A stretch of DNA of 64,000 nucleotides from Thalassia testudinum (Eukaryota > Streptophyta > Magnoliopsida > Alismatales > Hydrocharitaceae): NCBI GenBank assembly GCA_037157565.1, contig JAZHRO010000003.1, positions 38,019,001 to 38,083,000 on the forward strand. Reading direction: 5' to 3'. This document shows, piece after piece, positions 22,897 through 35,145 of the stretch (position 1 is its first letter; the number at the start of each line of letters is the position of its first letter). The notes under the pieces are model-generated. The model was not told the origin of the DNA and made no database searches. It was given only the letters and a program-made list of their open reading frames with translations. The translations under genes were made by a program, and so were the position numbers.

Positions 22897-22913
22897 TGTC
22901 ATCATTGTTGATG
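22897..22913 (+). other. Primer-binding site of H, heavily decayed
   Basis: TGTCATCATTGTTGATG aligns with TGGCGCCGTTGCCGGGG, and the conserved GAGGCAAC follows. Six of the eight differences are C-to-T or G-to-A. Confidence 0.5.
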
Positions 22914-23990
22914 AGGCAACCATTACATGAAACCAAAAAAAAAATGGTAAGACATTTAGATTTGTGCATTTTGGTATCTTCGTTTTGATTTATGCATCTT
23001 TGTTTTAATTTTTATATATATTTTTGGAGGAAAACTATTCTAAATTGGCTTTAATTTTATATATTTTTGGTTTTCATGTATTTGTTTGAGGTCATTTTTG
23101 GCATCTTGGTTTTGATTTGTGCAGTTTGTAGGCAAAGATCTTGGGCCAATTCACATTGGCGTAATAGGTAAGTCGATTTATCTTACCTTGTAATTACTTT
23201 AGAATAGTTTTCCTCAAAACCAATATAAAAACGACACAAAAACCAAAAAAGAAAAAATCTTGCTAAAAAACTTGCATCCTATTAAAAGTTATTTCATTAT
23301 TAAGGCATTCAATCTAGAGTTAATGGATTCTAATATTTTGTGATAAATCTTCCTAAAATTGGGCATGCATCGGCATTGAACTTTAATTTAAGGAATGAAC
23401 ATCACCAACAATAGCGTTGCTTGAAACTCTAAAGGAGGCCAGAGAAACCCTAAAACACATTCAATGAATGCAAAACTTTAAAAGACAAGAATTCTAAATT
23501 TAAAGGCCTTATTTACTTGGTTGTTTTGTTTTCATATTGAATTGATCTTTAAGGGTACAACCCCCCAAAATGCCCATCACATTCCAAGCATTTTCATTTG
23601 CCTATGCCATAAAATTAAGTAGATGTTGGCCTTATGGTAGGATAATTTTTATTTTTAAGGGTACGATTTTGGCTTTCTCTAAGTGGTTTACCTTTATTCG
23701 TATGGTTAAATCTAGTATCTAGGCTACAGGTATCAAAGTCAGACAACTTAAGTGAGTTAGAGGTTACTCAATTTGCACCTTAGAGAAAGCTTTGGAAAGT
23801 CTCTCTCTCTACAACACCCATATTCAACCTCGATGGATTGACTTTGAGAAAATAAGTGTAATTGCTTGCAACCCTTGTCATGCCTTTTAAGGCTTTAAAT
23901 GCTTAAGGCTAGATTGAATTTCTTGTTTGTGTAGATCGAGCATTCTTTCTATCATTTATCTCTCTTCTCATCCTATTCATTTCTTCCCTA
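22914..23990 (+). other. H 5' leader, non-coding
   Basis: It carries the shared leader block in reverse complement view at about 23565-23642 (CCCATCACATTCCAAGCATT... to ...GATGTTGGCCTTATGG), about 350 nt before gag. No gene is supported. Confidence 0.5.
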
Positions 23991-25660
23991 GTGCATGCAA
24001 GGTACGAGGTCACAATAAAAACCATTTGGATAAGATCCCTAAGAAGCTTAGTCCAATTGAATCAATTAAAATGGATTAAGACTAGTTCAACTGATTTGAA
24101 TAGTTTCAACAACGATGTTTCAAGTCCAAATAGCACAACAACAAATGCAAGAAATGCTTGCATTACAAAATCAAAACAAAAATTAGTAACAATTGAATTC
24201 TTTTATAATCCCATAAATTATATTGCTAAACCCTTTGTGTGGGTCTCTCATGTTGATGTGAATTTCGAGATCAAACCAACTACCATTGCCCGATTACCCA
24301 ATTTTTATGGACACAATTCTAACAATCCTTTGCAACATCTTTAAGACTTTATAGCCATTAGCCAAACTATGGGGATCCAAAACATGGGTGATGATGTTTT
24401 AAGAATGAAATTGTTCCCTTGCTCCATGAAAGAAAAGGCTAGTCATTAGTACATGACTATAGGGAAACCTATCCCCACTTGGGAAGAGCTAGGAAGTGCC
24501 TTCTTAAAGTAATTTTTCCTTATAGGAAGAGAGTGATAGCAATTTTCACATAATAACTTGGAGAACAATTACATGAAACTTGGGAACGATTTATAGATTT
24601 AACAGGAAAATGTCTACACCATGAGGTACCTAAAAGGCACTTAGTGCAAATATTTTATCATGGATTGAATGAGCACTTGAGAAATTTTGTTGATGCATCA
24701 TGTAGAGGCAATTTTTGAATAAGGATGAGGATTGCGCTTTTGAATTATTTGAAAATATGAGTTAAAATTCTTTAAATCATGACATCATGAACAGATTTGG
24801 AGGGATCAATCAATCTAAAGGTGGTATATATGAGATTGCAAGCTAACACAAATGAGCTTGATATGGACTTAATTTGTCAAAAATTGGACAAGGTTGATCT
24901 AATATTTGAGAAATTGGATGAGCTTACATCCCAAACCAAGACTCCTTAAGGTCAAACTTTCATGCACCTCACCCTTCCTCTTCTTCAACTCTCTTAGGTA
25001 AAGAATTTATGCATAATCTTGACTTGACTCAACCAATAAACCCTTACACTTCGGGATCACACAATGCATTTCCTAAGAGTACATTTGGCTGCACCTACTC
25101 TTCCATGTCAAACTCAAAGTTTGAGAATGTGTAGGCCATCGAAGGGAACATCAAATAACCCTTACTCCAACATGTACAATCTAGGTTGGAAAAATCTTCC
25201 CAAACTTTTGTTAGAAAGGCTAAAGGTAGGAAAACCCTCAAATGACTCTACCCATACCTCAATATATTAATCAAAGTTAAAATGGAGCACTTAATCAAGG
25301 CCAAACCTACACCTCCCTAGCCACAAATTAGAATAATCAATTTGAGCTACCCATGCAAAATCAAAACAAACTGATGATTGAAATGCAAAGTTTAATGATT
25401 TAGATGAAGCAACAATTGACCAATGAATTCCAACAATTATTTCTTGACTTGAAAAACCTAATAGGGCAACAACATGACAACAGACAATATGGAACCCTAC
25501 TTGCTCGGGTTATCCCTAAACCCAGAAACTTCCCTCCTAGGGTGAACTAGGCACCGCCACGATCAATTAGAACCCAAATCCATAGCAAGCTCAACCTATT
25601 TTACCAGACCCCCCACCACCTTAGGCTATGAAGCATAACTCAAATGCAAATGCCGGTACA
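23991..25660 (+). pseudogene. gag: H gag remnant
   Basis: The frame from 23991 ends at 24344 and then continues with stops. It contains blocks of the Athila-type gag: a DVNFEIKPTTIARLPNFYG block, an LRMKLFPCSMKEKA block (about 24405-24440), and a PIPTWEELGSAFLK block (about 24468-24510). Downstream is a Gln-rich stretch (FQQLFLDLKNLIGQQHDN) near 25430-25480. Such a gag forms the particle that packages element RNA. At least a dozen stops and several frameshifts are present. No CCHC zinc knuckle is visible. Confidence 0.65.
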
Positions 25661-26692
25661 GTCTTCCTGAGGAGTGACACAACCACCTAGGATCTTATTT
25701 GGTCGAAAAAAATTAACTCCGATGAATAAGAAGAGAGAACTAGAGAAGAAAAAGAAGAAATCAAGGAACAGAATCTCGAACTACAAGTCCCCACTAACAT
25801 TTTGTTCCCTGAAGCACTACGGAAACCTATCAAGAAGAAGAATTAGACTAGTAATGAGGATTTACTATATCTATTTAGACAAGTCCAATTAAACATCCTA
25901 CTCCTCGATGTGATTAACCACATTCTAGCCTATGCCTTGCACTCAAAAGCATAAGGCTAGAATGAAGTCACTTAGGAAGGTAGTTATGTCTAAACATACC
26001 AGCTTTGTAATAATAAAGAACCCACCTCCTAAAAAGAACGAACTAAGAGGCCCTTTGATTGAATGTCATTGGTCACATTACCTTTAATTGGAATTTGCTT
26101 CACTTAGGTGCCTCCATAAACTTGATTTCAACCATGCTTTTTGGACTTGATGATCTTAAACCAGCCTTTGTGACCCTTTAGTTAGCCTATTGATAAATAA
26201 AAACCCCATTGGGAGTGTTGAAAGATGTTATAGTAAAAGTCAAAGACTTCCACTTCTCGATAGATTTCTTAGTCTTAGATATGGAAGTACCAAAATGACT
26301 AAGCAACACTCCTATTATTTTAAGTCATCCCTTTCTAGCCACTACTAAGGTCTATATTGGTTGTGAAAATGGAAATATGGAGTTTGTCTTTGAAGATTAA
26401 CAGATGCAACTTAACATTTTAAAGGAATCTAAGAAATTTGATGATGAGGATTATATCACGATTAAGGAGCTTAGAAAATTTAAAGAATTGGTTAACGAAA
26501 ATATGGCCATAGATTTAATAGAAGACCCCCTAGTGACTTGTTCGACTGAACCACAAAAAGTCTTAGAAGAATGTCCACAACAACAAGAGATTAACAATTT
26601 GCTTAATTTCACATCTAACACAAATGCTCCATGAACTAATCAGGTCGAGAGACTTCCTCAGCTACCCTCTTCACCCCTTCTACCTTCCATCC
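25661..26692 (+). pseudogene. pol: H pol remnant: protease region
   Basis: It includes basic stretches (25674-25892) and a region near 26150-26360 in several frames whose content matches the N pol between the protease motif and the linker (a LVLDMEVP-type block near 26270-26292 and an acidic tail at 26404-26634). The catalytic protease motif itself is no longer readable. RT, RNase H and integrase of H are not in the window. Confidence 0.5.
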
Positions 26693-26697
26693 AAGTC

Positions 26698-29053
26698 TGA
26701 TGTAAACACATCTATTTAGGATAAAATGCCTATTTATGTGTGTTCCTAGGCTTATAGATGCATTTAACATTGTGAATATTGCATAACATGCATTATCATG
26801 ACTTTAGAATAGATTGTATAAAGTATAGATTAATTCTCTTATTTTTGTGGCTAGAGGAGGAGATATATGTTGGGGCCTCAGTTTGATGATTCAACTATAC
26901 AGATCTAATTTGGGTGATGATCGGAGTCCAACACCTCTGAAATCTCCTTGAACAGAGTTCCATAGCATCATATGCAGTTTAAGGAAGATCTATGACCAGG
27001 TGACAATGCGATATCTCTACAGGCTTCAGATGAAAAATCTGACCACATGGTTGGATTCGGAGCGACGATCGTAGTTCGACAACATGAAAATCACCTCGAT
27101 CCAACATCTGTAGTATCCCCAACAAAGGAAAGAAGATGGATAGTTGTTATGATGCAACGTGGCATCATCGGAGCCACTGATTGAAGTTACTCAATCACTT
27201 CCACCCTATGAAGGTATTTCCATCATGCGATCTTAGTCGCCAGATCACCATCCAATGACCAAGATTACTTCTCGGCCACCTTCAAATTTCACAAAGGGAA
27301 GATTAAGATTCAACGTGGATCATTGGATCAAGATCCAATGGTCCACATCCTCTCTTCACCGCGCAAGCACACAAGTCTTCGACACAAAAGTGCTCATGGT
27401 GCAATGGTTACGAGAAGTGCTTTAAACATAGGATCAAGCGATTGATCTGCGTGGAGTGAATTAAATTTGCGAAGAAGAGGGGCACATTGATTACGGTCAT
27501 TTGATCAGAGATGAGTGGCAGTAGCTATCACAACATAGGTCCTCGGATGATGCATACTTGACACGAGTGTGATCACACGGCATCAGATGTGTAGTGCCTG
27601 CATTGTGAAGGTGCGGAGAGGCACATTCTCAGCCCACTGATCTTGATCCTACGGCTACAAGTGGCCCTCACATCACGACAGAGTAGCAAGAGCAGGTGCG
27701 TCCAATGCACGGTTGGTGTGCGGTCATAGTGCACAGTGGACATGTCTAGCATTGGTTCTTTATGGCAAATGATGTGCTACACGTGGAGGTTCCCTGCCTT
27801 TCACCTCTTCTGAACCCTATATAAACCCCATAGCCCCCTCCATTCTTTTCCATCTCTTCCTACCTCTTCCTCACCTCCTCCAAAGCTCTAAGGTGCTAGT
27901 CCCAAGCCCGGGATGCTCCTCTAAAGTGGAAAATAAGCATTTCTTTTCTTTCTTCTCACCCCCCTTCGTGGAGCATCCCGTGGTTGCCTTCTCACCATGT
28001 TCGGGAAGTAGATTCCGCTACGACGCTGCCTTGTCTCATCCCTGATTTGTCAAGCTTTGTCCTCCCTCTTCCAACTCCTCACCACTCTATCCTAGTTGCA
28101 ATGTCAATGTTGCTCATTCTCCTAGCAGCCATCGAGGAGGATTTCTCTCATCTCTATCTTTATAATGCTTTCGTAGTGTATATTTGATTTCTACAATTAG
28201 TGTAATAAACATTTTATCCATATAATATTTGTCGCTCTCTCTCTTTCTCTCTTATTTTGCAAGTAGGTTAGCTAGATATTTCAACATGATCTCTTGCTTT
28301 ACAAAAATACAAAAAGAAAGAAAAGCAAAAAAATGCCAAAAACAAATAAAGCAATGTGCATTCTTGTAAATCAAATGTTCACCTCCCCGAGTTCGACTTA
28401 GGACTTACGTCAAGTTTCTGCAAATTATTTGATTAGCAGATTTTTCGTAACTGGGATGACGAGTTTTCAGACTCAATCTCTCCCACATAAAATCTCATTT
28501 ATCTCCTTAGAGCTTTGGAGGAGGTAAGGAAGGAGTGGGAAGAGATCCCGCTATGACACTACCCCATCTCATACTCGATTCCTTCGGCTTCGTCCTCCCT
28601 CTTCTATCTCCTCACCACTCTCTCCTGAGCACTTTGTCAGCGCGACTCGTCCTCCAAGTAGTCGTTGAGGAGGATTTCTCTCATCTCTATCTTTTTAATA
28701 CTTTCGTAGTGTAGAGTTAATCTCTACAATTAGTGCAATAAATATTTTACCCATATAATATTTGTTTCTCTCTCTCTTTCTTTCTCTCTTTCTCTCTCTT
28801 ATTTTGCAAGTAGATTAGCTAGATATTTTGACCTGATCTCTTGCCTGATAAACATACAGAAAAATAGAAAAACACAAAAATAACAAAAACAAACAAAAGC
28901 AAACATGGATTTCCAAATCAAACGTTCGCCACCCCGTGTTCGACTTAGGACTGTTCGAGTTTTGGTTATAAATTTTATTTGCTAGCAAGATTTCGACAGA
29001 TACTACGATGTTGTTTTCAAACCTATTTTCCATGCTTGATTTCTCGCTCATCA
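26698..29053 (+). repeat. Solo LTR M (composite, about 2.36 kb) inside the pol of H
   Basis: It starts TGATGTAAACACATC like the family X LTRs and ends ...GCTCATCA like K. Flanks aagtc (26693-26697) and atgtc (29054-29058) differ at one base, and the H sequence joins sensibly across it. No interior or PPT is attached, so it fits a solo LTR. The TATA box TATATAAA is at 27818-27825. The 3' half occurs twice (about 28000-28486 and 28548-29053, each with its own U5 box), and a short inverted piece lies between (about 28500-28547). Confidence 0.55.
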
Positions 29054-30063
29054 ATGTCTTACCCTAGCGTGAACTTAAATTGATGAGCAAGATTTTACGT
29101 AAGAAAAATTGAGCTTCGGAAACCTGGTTGTCATAGTCGCAAAAATCCGCTTTTCAGATAAAATAATTGAAACTCAAATGATTCTTAGGTCAAACATGGG
29201 GAGGGGAATGTTTGATTTAGGAAAATCACATTTTTTTATTTCTTTTTGGAGATTTTACACTTTTATATTTTTTTTGGTATTTGAGATGGAAAGAAATTGG
29301 ATCAAGGAAATATCTAAGCTACTATACTTGTAGTTATAAAATAGATAGAAAGAGAGAGTGTGTAAGAGAGAGGGAGAGATAAAGAGAGAGAGAATAATTA
29401 TTTCCTCAAACTAAATCAATGTTCATTAAACTAATTGCGGAAGATAAAGACTAGGCTAGAAAGCAGCAAAAGAGAAGAGAGAGAAGAGGGTGGTGAGGAG
29501 CCGAAGGAGGGACGATAAAGCTTGACAAATCGGGGATGAGATAGAGTAGCATCGTAGCGGGATCTACTTCTCGAACGTGGTGAGAAGACAACCACGAGAT
29601 GCTCCACGAAGGGGCGTGACAAGCAAGAAAAGAAATGTTTTTTTCTACTCTAGAGGAGCATCCCAGGCTTAGGACAAGCCAGATTGACGGAGTTCCCAAA
29701 ATAGAGTGGTGAGGAGCTAGAGGATGGATGATGAAGCTGGAAGAATTAGGGATGAGATAGGGCAGCATTTGATAAATGCTAGTTTATCATCATTCTTATG
29801 CCGTAAAGTAAACCTAGCTCTTAGGATTTTAACTCTAGAAACAGGTTTTCAAGTTGCTTTTAGGCATCAATTAGGTTAGGCATGCATTGCAAAATTTGTT
29901 ATGTTTTTGACACATTTATTTCAGTGCTAGGGACAAACAGATAGATAGATCTCTAAAACCCTAGAACTCAAGAAGGCAACTGGTGAAGAGGAAGCTCATT
30001 CCAGCTGGGACTCAGCCAAATCCAACTCATCATAGCTAGATACCAACTCACTTGAGTTAGGGT

Positions 30064-30258
30064 TAGCTCCATTAAGATCCATCAGCTCATCTTAGCTAAA
30101 TGGTAGCTCAAGGTAGCTCATCTTAGCTCACCCTAGCTCAAGTTAGCTCAAACTCTACTTAACTTGGTTGAATCTAGCTCACCTTAGCTCTAATCAGTTC
30201 ACTAGGAGCTCTAGTTAGCTCAACTAAGTTGACAGGAGTCCACCTTAGCTCAGGTCTA
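30064..30258 (+). repeat. TAGCTCA array with 10-bp phasing in the U3 of J
   Basis: TAGCTCA starts at 30104, 30114, 30124, 30134 and 30144, exactly 10 bp apart, with TAGCTAA at 30094 and TAGCTCC at 30064 in the same phase. Further copies are at 30175, 30185, 30216 and 30246. Similar AGCTC motifs go on to about 30460. Confidence 0.75.
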
Positions 30259-30770
30259 GCTACTTCCAACTCTGCTCAACTTAATTCAGTTGAAGATGAC
30301 TTCAAATTACTCAGGTCATCTCAAGTCCAGCTCCTGGGGACTCCACTTAGCTCAACCTAGCTGAGTTAAGATATCTTAGCTACTCAAGCTAGCTAGGTCA
30401 TCCCCGAGAAAATTAGACCCAGCTCACCTCAACATAATTTAGTAGAAGCCAGCTTACTTTAGCTTGAATTAGCAGCTAGCAAAGAACTAGCAAGCTAAGC
30501 CAACTAAAGTAGATCCCTGCATTTCCCTTCAACAGTTACCAGCTCCCGTTCAACTCCAGACATTTCTTCCTCAGCTCCTCTTCCCTAAACCCTAACTCCA
30601 TCCCACCTCCTCCTCTACTCAACTACTAGATAAGATAGCTTAGCTAGCTTAGCTAAGCTAAGCTACACCTTAGCTCCCAATGGCCATCCACCACCTATAA
30701 ATAACCCTAAAGCCCATCTACTTAAGCTCCACTAAGTAGACCTAAGCCTAGTCCACCCTAGCTCCTACTT

Positions 30771-30998
30771 TTGGCGCCAACATTAAACACCTCTTAGCCC
30801 CTCAACCACCACCAAGAGCCACCTTGTTTTGGCACCAAAACACCCTTCAAGAAGCCCATTTTTTTGGTGCAAAAATACCACCATATCATGGCCCTACACC
30901 TCATCACTTAAATCATCTCCACCCTTCTAGAACCCTTTCTTTGGCGCCAACTCAAGAGACACCAAGGATGGTAATCACCACCTTTGAGTTGGCGCCAA
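30771..30998 (+). promoter_or_regulatory. Cluster of TTGGCGCCAA palindromes (E2F-like sites) upstream of the J promoter
   Basis: Perfect TTGGCGCCAA is at 30771-30780, 30941-30950 and 30989-30998. Decayed copies are at 30827-30840 (GGCACC) and 30863-30875 (GGTGC). Two of them include TTTGGCGC, which fits the E2F consensus TTTSSCGC. Binding is inferred, not shown. Confidence 0.5.
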
Positions 30999-31086
30999 CC
31001 TATAGTTGCCCTAGGATCATCTAACTACCCTAAAATCCCATCCTAACCATCTACCCTAAAAGCCACCTACAACCCCCATCCTTTCC

Positions 31087-31094
31087 TATATATA
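31087..31094 (+). promoter_or_regulatory. TATA box of solo LTR J
   Basis: TATATATA is followed by CCCC and, 30-40 bases on, a C/A-rich start region. A second candidate TATAAATA lies at 30696-30703, upstream of the palindrome cluster. Confidence 0.5.
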
Positions 31095-33595
31095 TCCCCA
31101 TTAACCACCACCATACCTTCATCCTTTGGCTTCATTAATTCCACCATTAATTCACCTTATAGTTGACCAAGAGAAGAAGGACAAGAAGAAGATTAAGGAG
31201 ACACTCTATCCCCTTGGTGCCTTCCCCTCTTCCCTTTTCTCTTGTGCCCCACTAGCCAAAGGACCAGCCAGGCAAGGAGGACCTTAGGAGGAGTGCTTGA
31301 GGGTGGCACACGCTACCCTAGGAGGAGGTCTTGTGGGTGGAAATCTTCCACCCTTGGAGGAGAGAAGTAAGGGCACACCCACCTAGGGCTTACCAAGGAA
31401 GACACCAACTTGGAGGAGTCTTTCAAGGAAGGAGAGGAAGGAGAACTTCTTTTCAACCCCAGGAGCAGTTGAGCTTGGAGCAAGAAGCCTCTCCCCTTCA
31501 CCATCATTATAGGAGGATTAGTGTTTCTTTTTTCAACTTTTTGTATTCTGAATTCTAGTAGTAGAAGCATTCCTCTACTAGTGTTTCTGTACACACTTTA
31601 CTCCATATATAAAGTTGCATTTTCTGAAATTCTTGTTTCATTTAAATTATTGCTTTTACCATAGTGCATTCACACACTCTCTCTAATTACCCTAGGTCTT
31701 CAAGTACCTAGCGTGAGTTTAGAGAGTAGAATTGCTTGTCACTTAGGTTTTAATTTTAGCAAGTTAGTTGTAGTCTCTTTCTCGCTCTCAATTTTGTAGT
31801 TTCCATTATTTCAAAACCAAAAAAAAAAATCTTATATCCAGAAAGCTAAAAAGAAAGTTGATTTCCTTTTTCTCAAGCAAGATTTTTTTAAAAGTACATT
31901 CCTACCTCCTTGGATGACCCTAGATACCACCACTATCTAGGTTTATAAATTTTAAAAGCGATTGCGAATTAGCTGTTATAATGATTTAAGACCTGAAGTT
32001 ACAAATCATGCTTTTCTTCACATCAGCATCGCAACAAGATTTGCTTCCTGAAAGGAGGTGAGAAGATGACCATGGGTGCACCACGAATGGGGATGAGAGA
32101 GAGGGAAAAATATTTATTTTCTACTCTAATGGAGCATCCGAGGCTTTGGACTAGCCCTTAGAGCTTTGGAGAGCGTGTGGAGAGAGTAGGAAGAGACGGT
32201 GAGCACGAGAAGGGTTAGGGGTTTTTATAGTAGGGAAATAGGGCTAGGTTTGACCAAATGGGCATAAATAGGGTTCAATTCATGCCCAAGAGACACACTG
32301 GGTGTCCCTTGCATGCTGCCCATGCCCCCATCTGTGTGATGCGAGGAGGAACGAGTGACATCCAATCTTCATCTCACGGTCAGGAACCCTCGAAGATCAT
32401 ACGTTCAAATCTTGCTCCACGTGCATGCGTGCTACCTTTGGTGAGGGGTGGTTCAATCTCCGTTTTTCGTTCTTCATCCAATGCTTCATGTCGCATGCTC
32501 ATCGTGCACTCAAATCTAGAGGATCGTGATTGCTAGGATATACGCACCCATGTGGTGCTATCCTTGTCGCTCATCACACTCAGCAATACACCTCATCACG
32601 ATCACGTGATGTGGCCGCCCATCTACTTTCGGATCATTATCACATGATTGGATTTAATCATGCTTGCTTCGTGAATCATGACTCGATCATGCGCCGCACA
32701 TGCGTGAGCATGCTATCTCGATCGTTGCGTTGGCGCAAGATTAGGTGCGTATGGACAATAGGATCATGATCGAATGGTTGCGAGCATGCAAGGATCGCAC
32801 GCTTAAGACGTGAGCTCTAAGCTGGAGCATCATGGCTGCTTGTATGCCATTGATCTTCTATCCAATTACCCAATTTTGATTTCATGCACTGGGGAAACTG
32901 ATCTTCAATGGGGCTCCAACCCACACTTCATGCTTGAGGGGCGTGTGCCTTATTCATCGTGATGTTATTAACAAGATGCAGTCTCAGCAGTTGCATCTTG
33001 ATCTTGCTTTTTATGCACTATGAGGTGGAGGCGTGGGGCTGTCATGGTTGTTGGATTAAGATCCAATAATCAAGATCAATGGCTGCAGGGAAAGAGAGGT
33101 ATGTGCCACTAATTTGGATGGTTGTGATGGTGCCACGTGGTGCCACCATGGCCATCCATCTCCGTTTCCTTGTAGGGGATGCTATGGATGCTTGATTGGG
33201 GTTGCATGTTGTTGACCTACGATCGTCGCCCCAAATTCATCGATACTGTTAGAATCGTCATTTGAAACTTGGATTTGCGTCACCCTATCCCTTGGTCGTT
33301 GATCTTCTTTGGCATGTAAATGATGCTACAGAAGTCAGATCAGGGCGATTTCATAGTCGTTGAACTCTGATCATTACCCTGGTCACATCCGTATGGTTGG
33401 ATCTTCCATCTGAGGCATTAAAATGTGTCTCCCTGTCCTCTAGGTAATAAAATAAGAAAATTAATATACAAATTATGCACTTGCTCTAAATGGATGATCA
33501 CACTATTTTGCACTATTTATAATTCTAGGTGCATCTAACTAGCCTAGGAACATGCATAAGTGGGCATTTTATCATTAAATATCTTATACTTATCA

Positions 33596-33632
33596 CATCC
33601 CCATGCCTATATTTTTCTAGTCCCTAGTAAAA
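33596..33632 (-). other. PPT and pre-PPT hairpin of K
   Basis: In minus sense GGCATGGGGATG abuts the LTR. The hairpin arms with CTAG/CTAG and loop TCC (33612-33632) carry one T-T mismatch. After 33632 only 61 bases of K interior precede X3. Confidence 0.65.
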
Positions 33633-33693
33633 CTAAACTAAATCCTATTTATAAAACTAGAATCAAGATCTGATTACTTAGGCAATAGTTATT

Positions 33694-35108
33694 TCATGGA
33701 GGCATGTTTTGCTTGTTTCAAATCGAGGTTAAGAGTAACCGTCAGCGTAGCTCGCAAAATGCATCTATCAAATAAAATTTATAACTGAAACTCGAAAAGT
33801 GAGTCCCAAGTCGAACACGAGGAGGCGAACGTTTAGTTTTGAAAGTCTGCATTTCTCTTTTATTTCTTTTTGTAGCTCTTTTTCTTTTCTATTTTTTTTA
33901 GTTTTTAGCAAGCAAAAGATCAGGTCGATGAATTCTAGCTAATCTACTTGCAACAATATAAGAGAGAGAGGGAGAAAGAGAGAGAGAGACATAATCATCT
34001 ATTTATAAATAAATTTTTGTTACACTACAAAAGCGGGAAATCTACACTACGAAAATGTAAAAAGATAGAGAGAGGTGAGAGAAATCCCCCTCGACGGTCG
34101 CTTAGAGGATGACTCGCTCTAACGTTGCCTGGAGGAAGGTGGTGATGAGTGGGATGAGCAGAGATGGAGCTGGAGGATGGAGGGTGGGGCAGGATGGCGT
34201 CGTGGCGAGGATCTTCTTCCCGAAGGGCGGTGAGAGGATGACCACAGGATGCTCCACGAATTGGGATGAGGGGAGGGAAAACTATTTGATTTTCTACTCT
34301 ATAGGAGCATCCCGGGCTTGGGACAAGCTCTCTTTAGAGCCTTGCAGGTGGTGAGAGGAATAAAAGAAGAGATGAAGAAAAATGGAAGGGGTAGGGGTCC
34401 TTTTATAGTTGAGGAAAGAATTAAATTCATATACAGGACATTTTGTGACGGTCATAAACGTCGCTGAAGATCTGCAGCAAACATCACTGAAGATAGCCCA
34501 TGCGTCTACCCACCACTACGCTAGTGCACTCCGCTAGCCCATGTGATGTGCTTCCATGTGTGTTGCCACTGCTCATGCATGCACACCCGCTCTACTGTGC
34601 ACTTACGGTGGCACGTGCACATGCATAGGCAGCCTGGGTTGTGCCACGTGGCGCGATCTGGGTCGTCCATCTTCTTTTTGTTGTAGGGGCTACGATAGAG
34701 GTCGGATTGAGTTAATTTTCACACTGTTGGGCTGCGATTGTCGACCCGAATCCATCCATGCTGTTGGATTTGTCATTTGAAGATCCAAATTATGTCTAAG
34801 GGTCCCTTGGCCGTTGATCTTCCATGAACTGCATATGGTGCTACGGGACTCTGATCAAGGCGATTTCATAGGCATTAGACTCCGATCATCGTTTTGATCA
34901 GATCCATGCGATCGGATCATCAATATGAGGTTCGAAATAAATCTCCTTCACTCTTGACCACAAAAAGGACATAATTAACCTAAAATATAGACAGCTACTG
35001 TAAATGCAGAATGATGCATGCTATGCAATATTTATAATATGGAATGCAAATCTAATCCTAGGAACATGCACAAATAGGCATTTTAACCTAAATGGATGGT
35101 CTACATCA
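33694..35108 (-). repeat. 3' LTR of X3 (1415 bp)
   Basis: The minus-strand TATA box CTATAAAAGG is at 34399-34408 and the U5 box at 33800-33826. It is collinear with 52563-53945. Confidence 0.85.
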
Positions 35109-35145
35109 TACCCCCATGCCTATCTTTGGCAAGTCCCTAGCCAAA
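35109..35145 (-). other. PPT and pre-PPT hairpin of X3, with a compensatory change
   Basis: PPT GGCATGGGGGTA (minus sense, 35109-35120). Hairpin arms TTTGGC (35125-35130) and GCCAAA (35140-35145) pair around AG-TCC-CT. Compared with N (TTTTGC / GCAAAA) both members of one base pair changed (T-A to G-C), keeping the stem. Confidence 0.75.

Larger units (their letters stand above)
21800..29080 (+). mobile_element. Element H: decayed Athila-like gypsy element, 5' part, split by solo LTR M and broken by K
   Basis: Order: 5' LTR (about 21800-22891), PBS (22897-22913), leader, gag remnant, protease remnant (to 26692). Solo LTR M sits inside pol with near-matching flanks aagtc/atgtc. After M, 29059-29080 reads on in the style of the protease-RT linker, and then K starts at 29081. 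The rest of H should lie right of the window. Many stops and frameshifts, and a PBS decayed mostly by C-to-T and G-to-A changes, make it one of the oldest elements here. Confidence 0.6.
29770..32025 (+). repeat. Solo LTR J (2256 bp) inside the LTR of K
   Basis: It runs from TGATAAATGC to CTTCACATCA, flanked by GCATT (29765-29769) and GCATC (32026-32030), a TSD with one change. The K sequence continues across it. It contains a phased TAGCTCA array, GGCGCC palindromes, two TATA boxes, an A-rich tract (31805-31830) and a diverged U5 box (31908-31935), which fixes the + orientation. No PBS, PPT or gene is attached. Confidence 0.7.
29081..33595 (-). repeat. 3' LTR of K (about 2.25 kb without J)
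   Basis: On + it runs from TGATGAGCAAG to ACTTATCA. The parts are 29081-29769 and 32031-33595. A direct repeat of about 190 bp lies inside (first copy about 29490-29684, second from about 29700 across J to about 32155). The minus-strand TATA box CTATAAAAAC is at 32221-32230. The U5 box is at 29188-29215. The LTR lies head-to-head with the homologous end of M, only 27 bp apart. Confidence 0.65.

Noticed and set aside
30585..30602. Telomere-like CCCTAAACCCTAA
   Set aside because: A single short occurrence inside an LTR; similar scraps near 3752 are isolated too.
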